Both the position numbers and the translations under genes were made by a program. The notes beneath the pieces were generated by a model. The model saw nothing but the letters and a program-made list of their open reading frames with translations. It did no database searches and was not told where the DNA came from. This document shows, in pieces, positions 56,426-64,000 of a stretch of DNA of 64,000 nt; the first letter of the stretch is position 1; every line of letters starts with the position of its first letter. Location of the stretch: contig JADLSH010000113.1 of the NCBI GenBank assembly GCA_016169945.1, positions 2,995,001 to 3,059,000 on the forward strand. The letters run 5' to 3'. Source of the stretch: Trachythela sp. YZ-2020. Lineage: Eukaryota; Cnidaria; Anthozoa; Malacalcyonacea; Clavulariidae.

Positions 56426-56818
56426 ATGTTCCTGTGTGTTTTAACAGTATCTGAGAAAAGCGTTTTCCAATTCCTCTGTCTGCCTTTGGAATTTTCTCTT
56501 TTCCTTTGTGTCCAGAAACCTCTTTGGGTACCCTACATCTAGAGTTACAGCCCCGACTCCATCCAACACCAAGAGTAGAACGATGATTTGACAAATAGTT
56601 ATCTCTTGTATGTTTTTTGGTGCTTTGAACAAACCAGCACGGCACAAAATTAAATCCACCTCATTTTGAGGGCCAGAAAACTTACATCTCGGCAAGTGAC
56701 TCGAGATGTCTTTCTTGCATGTAATTAGAGGCATCACCTGTATATAATGACCTCGCTCTTCACGATCAAAACCACAGATTCCACCGACAATAGATTTAAA
56801 TGGGCAGCAAATCTCCAT
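56397..56818 (-). pseudogene. Cys/His-rich protein gene of the TTAA element, frameshifted
   Basis: Minus strand, ATG at 56818-56816, starting [17 protein letters not shown]. Continues [27 protein letters not shown] and [19 protein letters not shown] frameshift near 56600 is needed to continue as [37 protein letters not shown] and GTFIQVGSCKY. Paired cysteines and histidines suggest a metal-binding fold. I recall similar multi-copy cnidarian proteins of unknown function but cannot name a family. No DDE transposase was found, so either this protein is cargo or the element moves with help from another source. Confidence 0.6.
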
Positions 56819-56887
56819 GTTTTGAATCTAGTGTGAGAAACGCGCACCTACTAATTAATGATTAGCTTGCACCTTGCAAAAACAATG

Positions 56888-57841
56888 TACGTCAATCAAG
56901 TGACTTTGTACATTTGCCGTGCTTTATCTCGATTAACGATCTAGCCAACATTATATGAACCTTGACTTGGCAATAACAGCTTGATACTTCATTTCTGGGC
57001 TAAAAATCAAGGATAAAGGAGAGAAGAAAGTTCAACTTGCTACTCCAAAGAAATTTAAGAAATGAAATGTCAAAGAATTTGTTACAATCGGATTATCCTT
57101 CCGAACAATGTGTCACGCTACACGGTACCGTGCTGACTTTATTACGCGAAACCGGATGCGATGCTCTTAAACTGAGAAACAATTGGTAAAACAGCAGTTG
57201 AAGCTTTTAACTTCAATAACTATACAAGGTAAAAGTTTATGCTTAAGTTTTACAAATGTTCCACTAGACGATCTTGTCGATTTCAGTTGGTCACTGGTAT
57301 TTGAATTTTACGTAACTTTGAGCTCGCCTCTCGTCAATACGATTCAAATACACGAATAAATTTTTACATCGTTTGAATCGCCATCACTTCGTCTTTTAAA
57401 ATCGTAAAGCTTGTTGGATTTCGTTATATCGCTCATAGTTAAAATGACCATTATTTTTAGGCTACTTTTACAGTAAGAAATAGTATAGCTGATAAGAAAA
57501 TTCGTAATAAATTGCACATATTAGCAAAATCTTCAATAATGATCGTGAATGAAGTATAGATGGCAAGCAAAAGGAATATGATGTTATCATTATCAAAGGT
57601 TAGATAGTTTCGTTACATGAGGTCACTGAAGTCGGCCAATTTGAGGCCCTAAACATTAGCATAATTACCCGTTCCGACTAAAATCCTTATTTCTCAAAAG
57701 CAAAAAAATATTTTCACTAATAAACTTCACCATGATGATTGGGACATAATAGGGTATCAATCCTGAACATATGAGCGAAATAGATTTTTCAAGACTTGCC
57801 ACGATTTTTCAAATTTGTTTGGCGCTTACTGACATCTGCTC
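56888..57841. repeat. Right arm of the TTAA element
   Basis: 954 bp, inverted copy of the left arm without the MITE. Ends catctgctc at the TTAA. No coding frame. Confidence 0.88.
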
Positions 57842-57845
57842 TTAA

Positions 57846-59214
57846 ATATTTCGACTTCTGTTGCTTCATTGCTAAATAGTACAATGTCAGACATACCGTA
57901 ATTTCGCCGGTATACTCTTGCTAAGGATGGACAATGTAATTTGAACTGGAAATTGTATTCATTTATTGAAAGCAGAGTTATCGAGCCAAGACATATTTAA
58001 AATTGATTGTTACTAAAGTTTAACTTCTCCCGGTTGAATGGTTCTTATTTATAAGTAATTCAATTGATGATTCACTGATCAAATGATCAAACAGCACTTG
58101 CGGCCAATGGCACTCACCGGAAAGAAGCATGAAGGATGTTACGTATAGAATATTTTATATTTAAATATTGATAAAGTTGTAGAACATATTTATGAAACGT
58201 GATTCACATATTGCAAACCACCTACCGCCAATATAGCCACATTAATAAAATTATGATTTTGCCCAGCAAAGGGTGGAGGCAAATTATCGCCAATCTTTCT
58301 GCTATATAGTTACATATATGAATTTGATCTCAAGTGTAATTTTACCCTCATTAGTAATGGCAGTCAATATCAAGCGAAAAGTTACCCATTTTAAGTTATA
58401 TATTTCAAAGTATTTTGAGTGTGTTAACAAAAACCATAAACATAAAATCTCTAGGGTATTGGAAGTGGATCGGGCAGCAGGGCTAACTTGGTTTACCTCA
58501 ATCAGGCATTTGCTATTATTTCCGAATTTTTTTCTATTTGAGAACTAAGCTGCCCAGCATATGGAATATCCCCGCCAGGATCTGGGCAAAGTATTAATGC
58601 TGCATTTAAATGAATATAATGCTGTAAGTGACTAATCGTTTCTATGGGCTAACTGCGAAATATTGTCACTGCTCATGAAAATGTGATTTCAGGTTTGGTA
58701 CGACACAAATAGAAACAGCAGCCGCACCAAATTGACCTGTACTTGGCCCTTGTAGATAGGTAGTCCATGCAATAAGCATGCATAAATCTGGTAGGGATGT
58801 CATTTTATTTGTGTGTAATTACGAAATATATTTCATCCAATATTATATATTGTGCTAAACACATGTACGTGTACTCCTGAAAGACTTGAAAAGTCTGATG
58901 AATAAATTCCTACTGGGAAAGCGAGCTAGGCTAGCTCTGGTAGCTATGCTGGCTAGGGTTCCACACCCTCTAACCATCCCCAACATAAACATACCAGGTT
59001 CTCGACAGAAATTATATTATGATAGCACAATATACTATATTATTACAAAGGATTGTTCTCCTCTCATAGAAAGCTAAAGATTTTGCTTTGGTGATTGATT
59101 GCATTAACATCAAAGCTAAATGAGTCAATATTTCATATACTTTTAAAAGTATCAATTCATGCTCATCAACATAATTTTCATACCTTGTAGCAGACATTTG
59201 TCTATCAATGAAAG
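57846..59214. other. Intron 1 of copy A, no exon recognised
   Basis: 57846-58200 matches 61086-61430 behind copy B (aaatatttcgacttctgt, gctaaggatg), confirming the tandem duplication. The rest is AT-rich; the frames at 58273-58548 and 58886-59077 carry no motif. Confidence 0.55.
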
Positions 59215-60929
59215 CGTTCAGGTGGCAACAGTTCATCCGTGGACTGCAATTCGATAAAATCCACGTTAATATTTCATCCAAAATTGCAGATGATTTAGCA
59301 TTACGTAATATTCCCGCGTTACTGCAAGATCCGAATTGATCTACTCTGCATGGGCATGCTTTTTAGGTTATATCTCCATATGCATGATTAGGAACACAAG
59401 ATAACTCTTTAACGCAAATATGGAATTTGACGTTTAAGATTTAGGAATTTTTAAGAATTATGTACAACACGAAGTTGTACGTAATCCGAATGTTCAAAAC
59501 TCATATCAAAATCTGAACTTAAACATGATGCACGTTAACTCAACGAAAATTATACTGAGTACATAGGCGAGGTTACTAATTGCGCTCGGCTATTTACTAC
59601 ACCCGGGAAAAAAGGAAAGCTATGGAAGATATAAAGTTCATCCAAGAACGTGGGAACGTCGTTATGGTTCATCGTTGCATGGGTGGATCTCCCGCTGATC
59701 TCAATAATACGGCGATTTGTCATGGCGGACATTCGAGAGTGACAACAAATACATTGTAAAAAAGAGAAATAATATTTGACAAATGAAGTCCAAAAGACTT
59801 AAATAAAACCTTTTAATAGGATTTTCAACTGTTAAATTCAGAGCCAGCGAGGGTGGTCAAAGAACTGGAAAAAAATAGAACAGATTAGGTGATAATCCCC
59901 TTGGAGAGTCCTTAAAATTTGACTGATTATATTTCCATGAAATAATCTGAGTCTATGGGTAACGAAGTTGACCATTTGGAACACTTCAACCCCGAACCAA
60001 AAGCTTTATTCAACATCAACAAGTTTAGAGATATACCACATGATCATTCACAGCAATAAAATTGTTCGTGTTTTCCTCTTGGATTAATTATCCAGCATAA
60101 CTAAAGCAAAACCACATCCAGCATAACGATAAAGCAAGAACATTTCCAGCGATACGATAGAATTGATCGTTTGCTCCACTTGGATTACCATGCATGAAAA
60201 TAACTATATAATGAGATAGATAAATATATCGTCCATTATATTAGTTCCTCCAACATGTAAAATAGAAGGGTGGGTGGGTGGGTGGAAATTTTTTATTCTT
60301 GCAAAATTTTGTGTTTATTCAGTTGAAACAATCGGCAAATTGACACGCTTGACGTTATATAGCGCGCTTTACGTGTGGTCATTGAGATATGATTGGCAGT
60401 AGAGTCATTCGATTGGCTGAGCAAATTGCATTCGTATTGCACGTGTCTGGACATACTTTGAACTTTGATCAGAAGTATTTTCTTGTAAATTTAGTGGATG
60501 TTGACAGGCTTTTCCTACTAACTTGTTGGATTTGTTTTCAAGGGCTTCGCAGTTAGTTTTGTCCAAGTAATGTTGGCCCAAAGTATTTATTTTGCGTTTC
60601 CAGTTGCTTCAAGTTCAATAATCGCCAGCTGCAAATGAAATTACTTCAAAATTTCTACGAACACCTTTAGTCAACGTTACGTTATTAGATAATTGGATTT
60701 TGTTCGTAATTTACCAGCTGAATAAACTCATACAATGAAGAATTAAGTAGGGCATAAATTATTCATTATATGAAGTCAATTTAACAAAAATAACTTGTCA
60801 CGTCTGCAACTAGTGTATATTTTAGTGTGTCTCCAAGCACAAGAATTAATAAACATTACTTTAACAAAGCAATAGAAATTGTCAAACATTGTATTGCTTT
60901 CATATTCAGCACAAATATTAACACTGAGT
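59215..60929 (+). repeat. PAN first-exon unit B, upstream part
   Basis: Homologous to 53150-53853, with an extra fragment related to the 50215-51773 element at about 59560-59740 and a (GGGT)n run near 60270. The TATA-like motif of unit A is not clear here (attaataaac at about 60847). Confidence 0.65.
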
Positions 60930-61065
60930 ATGCGAGATCGGTTTAAATATATAGCACAGCGACAGAGTGCTATTCTCACATATTTTCCCTTGCTATTATT
61001 GTGGATGCAGCACATTACCAGATGTCAAGGGATAAACGATTTCTGTTTCGATGGCAATTATGAAG
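60930..61065 (+). CDS. PAN gene first exon, copy B (signal peptide)
   Basis: ATG at 60930. Codes MRDRFKYIAQRQSAILT, hydrophobic FPLLLLWMQHI, RCQG, INDFCFDGNYE; donor g|gtacga, phase 1. Differs from copy A at five residues (N3D, R8I, H18Y, L27Q and none in the mature start), so the mature N-terminus is identical. It lies 2.3 kb before the PAN exon and is the nearest intact first exon to it. Confidence 0.78.
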
Positions 61066-61749
61066 GTACGAGAAATGGAAGTTAAATATTTCGACTTCTG
61101 TCAGTTCATTGCGAAATAGTGCAATATCAGACATTCCGTATTTTCGCTGCTATACCCTTGCTAAGGATGGGCAATGTAATTCGAATGGGAATGGTATTCA
61201 TTTATATAAAGCATAGTTAGCGAGCCGAGACATATTTAACATTTATTGTAACTAAAATTTCACCTTTCCCGGTGGAATGATTCATATTTATAAGTAATTA
61301 AATTGATAATTCACTGATGAAATCATCAAAACACATGTTGGCAATGGCACTCACGGGAAGGAAGCACGAAGGGAAAGAAGCACATTTTATATTTAAATAC
61401 TGCTAAAGTTGGAGGACATATTTAGTTCTATGGGACACCAAAAACAAATTGACAAATTTATTTTGAATTTTGAGGAAGAAAAATTCAAAAGCATCTCCAA
61501 AAACAAAGAAAAACGGCAGATTTGTAAGGAACTGCTTCGCTTTTTTTGCCATAAAAATATTCGATATCTACTATTATACGATAATATTATTCTCTGATGT
61601 TCTCACACTATATTCGGAATCAAATACGTTATAGAATAGGTAATAACATGATTTCAAGGACTGTATTTCAAAGTCAAAGACGAAGTTTATCGACAAAAAG
61701 AGTTTACGGTTCATGAAGGTTGAATTCTATATTAAATGAGTCCATGGTA
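61066..61749. other. Intron after copy B
   Basis: First part matches 57846-58200. A frame at 61409-61597 is Lys/Glu-rich with no recognisable domain. Confidence 0.45.
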
Positions 61750-61849
61750 ATGACATCATAATATTATTACTATTTTGCGCTTCAAGTTGCTTCAAGTTCA
61801 ATAATTCCGACCTTTAATAGAAATTACATTATTAAATAATGGGATTTGG

Positions 61850-62265
61850 TTCGTAATTTCCAAGCTGAATCAACTCATATACGATGAAGAAGAATTTCAG
61901 GAATATCGTATGGCCATATGGAATAAGTGTGAAGTTTATACGTACTACTCTAAACTTAAGTAGGGAATGAATTAAGCATTATATGAATGTCAATTTAATA
62001 AACAGAACTTGTCACGCCTAGAGTTAGTTTTTATTTTAGTATGCCTCCGAGCACAAGAATACACTATTTTAACAAAGCAATAGTAATTCTCAAGTATTGT
62101 ATTGCTGTTATATTCAGCACAAAAATTTCACTCTAAAAATCGAAATCGGTTTAAATATTTGCCACTGCGACAGCTATTCTCACATACTTCCCCTTGCTAT
62201 TATTGATGCTTCACATTACCAGATGTGTAGGGATAAAATATTTTGTTTCGATCGCAATTACGAAG
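61850..62265 (+). pseudogene. PAN gene first exon, copy C (decayed)
   Basis: Upstream part matches 53560-53853 and 60700-60929. The exon region (about 62110-62265) keeps the donor g|gtaaga and the end FCFDRNYE, but the ATG is lost (atcgaaatc) and indels shift the hydrophobic core out of frame. The donor is intact, so it could only act as a non-coding or chimeric first exon. Confidence 0.7.
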
Positions 62266-63400
62266 GTAAGAGACATGGAAGTTAAATATTTCGACGTTTG
62301 TTAATTCATGGCAAAAAGATAACATTATACATACTATATTTTCACTCGTTATACTGTGGCAAAGGGTCGTCAATGTAATTCGACATGGGATCGTCATTGG
62401 GAAACACCTGCATTCTTGTCTATGATAAAATACAAGGTGTCGAGCGCATTTATCCACGAACCACGCGCGAATGAGCGAAACTTCTATATCCTATCATAAA
62501 ATAGCAGTCTAAGGTTCAGCTTTACATTAAATGCTAACATAACATATACCTACATTGTATATTTTGGCAATTGAGAATTCTATGCGTGCTTATATATGAC
62601 AGTCTTAGTTAGCACGGCCACCATACGTTTGCAGCCATGCAGGCAGCGTTCTCATTCAGCGGTTGGCTAATTTGAAATACGTTATTTTCAATAATTTTTG
62701 AAAAAATAGTTGGTATAGAAAGGGAGATTTCTTGTTGTGACATTATAAATGGATTTTGTGAGAACACATGCATTTAGAACACGAAGTAATACTCGTGTGT
62801 TTTACACCCTTCTCAAGTGTGAGTGCAATATAAATCTCCATAAAGTACGATACAAGTTTTCTATCTCTTATAATATATAAGGACACGATGATTACGCATT
62901 AAGCAATTCTATTTAAAAATTGATAGCGGAATTGTCCTTAACATGTGCACAAAATTGTCACATGCATATTATTCGTCGACTTACAATGCAACAACCTTGA
63001 ACTCTAGCGGGCGATTAAGGTGCAACAAACGAGGATGTTCACAATTAAAATATTGTTAATATACCAATTCACTTCTCATTCTCGTGGGAGGTTCAACATG
63101 GAGGAAACAATAGCAACGGCAAGAATTGCTGTTTTATTTCATTACTGCAACTGCGTAAGACAACGTTCGTGATAATTGATATCGTTTCTACAGCTTTCGC
63201 CCGTTGCTTACCATAAAAAGTTATACCCTTCAAGAAGTTATACCCTTTGATGTAGTAGGAGTAAATTACATTTGACACGAATATCTCTCGCGCCAGAACT
63301 ACAACTAATAATAACTCCTGAAGTGAGGTTTAATTTTTAACCAAGTCCATTCCTGTACTGCGTTTACCACAAATGCTTCATTTATTATTTTCCGATTCAG
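62266..63400. other. Intron before the PAN exon
   Basis: No exon recognised. Ends with acceptor ttattttccgattcag at 63400. Confidence 0.5.
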
Positions 63401-63630
63401 ATCGTCGTTTTAACAGCTCTCGTATACTGGAACATCTACAGGCCAAGTCAGGACTTGAATGCATTTTCCTGTGTCTGCGTCGAGATGAATGTTGTAGGTC
63501 TGCAAACTTCAGGAAGAATTCGCAGTGTGAAAAGAACTGTGAACTACTTCATGACACAGCAGTTGACCAACCCGGCCTTTTACTCGAGGATCATGATTAT
63601 GATCATTACGTTTTACTGCAGCCAATAAGA
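63401..63630 (+). CDS. PAN/Apple-domain exon of a secreted protein
   Basis: 230 bp, phase 1 in and phase 0 out (donor aga|gtaagt). Joined to the first exon it makes a PAN/Apple fold: FCFDGNYED, RILEHLQAKSGLECIFLC, RRDECCRSANF, CEKNCELLHDTA. The spaced C-x3-C, Cys-Cys and C-x3-C pattern and the CELL block fit PAN_1 domains, which bind proteins or sugars outside the cell. Cnidarian secreted proteins often begin with a signal peptide, PAN, then EGF or other modules. Further exons lie beyond the window. Confidence 0.78.
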
Positions 63631-64000
63631 GTAAGTTTTTATACATAATGTTATATCTAATTAACTGACTTGATACACATAAACATTCAGAAGTATTCAA
63701 GTCAGTAACATATAAGTAATAGGATAGATTATAGCCTATGTTGAATTATTGAAATACAATTCACTTGCTTTGAAGGAAAAGTCTCTTGCCACAATGATTG
63801 TTAGTGGTATAAACCAGCGAGTCTTCCAGGCACGCAATCAATGGTTTTGTTTGGCGTACATGATCTGCGTTTCCCTTGCATGCCTAAATTTGAAACAGGT
63901 TCGTCAATCGCATCCGTCAAACCAAGCATGCGATTGCCTGGAAGCGGGAGATCTAGATATGGGAGCGCAATACTCACTATAAAGCCGTATAACGCCACAA
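63631..64000. other. Intron 2 of the PAN gene, with an inverted repeat
   Basis: tccaggcacgcaatc at 63825 is loosely mirrored by gcgattgcctgga near 63930, with gcatgc motifs inside, perhaps a small MITE. No exon recognised before the window ends. Confidence 0.4.

Larger units (their letters stand above)
54006..57845. mobile_element. TTAA element with about 0.95-kb inverted repeats
   Basis: TTAA at 54006-54009 and 57842-57845. The insert begins gagcagatgtcagtaagc and ends with its exact complement. The uninterrupted version of this site is at about 61081-61090 (gaagttaaatatttcgac), which confirms both boundaries. Each arm is about 950-970 bp (left arm split by a MITE) and the centre (55729-56887) codes for a broken Cys/His-rich protein. 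Total 3832 bp, or about 3.1 kb without the MITE. Confidence 0.88.

Noticed and set aside
58886..59077. 63-codon frame with an L-A-L-V-A-M-L-A stretch, possible signal peptide
   Set aside because: No splice donor in phase, no following domain, and outside the conserved unit.

Overview
The window looks like the genome of a non-bilaterian or other invertebrate animal, most likely a cnidarian. This is an inference from four things: small phase-1 exons coding calcium-binding EGF, SRCR and PAN domains; a recognisable tomosyn (STXBP5-type) N-terminus; TTAGGG-type repeats; and a dense mix of CR1-like, Tx1-like, Penelope-like, Ty3/Gypsy, hAT and TTAA-target elements. No bacterial or phage features, tRNA or rRNA genes were seen. 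Host coding sequence is sparse and most of the window is introns and mobile DNA.

Region by region. 1-26.7 kb: a plus-strand gene made of symmetric phase 1-1 EGF exons (1890, 6313, 13244, 15440, 17832) ending in one group-A-like SRCR exon with its own stop (26004-26329) and a good poly(A) signal. Two of the EGF exons lie in a tandem segmental duplication (about 723-11547 and 11548-16562). Copy 1 was later hit by a CR1-like LINE (8-bp target duplication at 2506/4994) and a decayed Ty3/Gypsy element (7293-11268); copy 2 keeps the unfilled LINE site and a diverged counterpart of the Gypsy site. 18-33 kb: introns and intergenic DNA with MITEs (one carrying a telomere-like core), a Penelope-like GIY-YIG remnant, minisatellites and hAT-type elements.

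34.1-34.4 kb: the first two coding exons of a tomosyn-like gene, with no later exons recognised in the window. 36-49 kb: a compact 160-codon gene with a TATA box and a poly(A) signal abutting its stop (36122-36601) and a broken paralogue in inverted orientation at 48312-48633. Between them lie a CR1-like LINE, two large minisatellite arms in opposite orientation (40.67-41.18 and 47.03-47.59 kb), a Tx1-like LINE that has lost its reverse transcriptase, and a broken C2H2-acidic gene.

50-64 kb: the 5' part of a secreted PAN/Apple-domain gene. Its signal-peptide first exon occurs three times in tandem (53854, 60930, and a decayed copy near 62110), followed by one PAN exon at 63401-63630; the gene runs off the right edge. 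Copy A of the first exon is followed, 16 bp past its splice donor, by a 3.8-kb TTAA-flanked element with about 0.95-kb terminal inverted repeats. That element carries a broken Cys/His-rich gene and is itself split by a hAT-type MITE. A second TTAA element (50215-51773) with hairpin termini lies upstream. These TTAA elements and the compact-gene/minisatellite region are the best candidates for undescribed systems. All family names come from motif recognition by eye; no database search was run.
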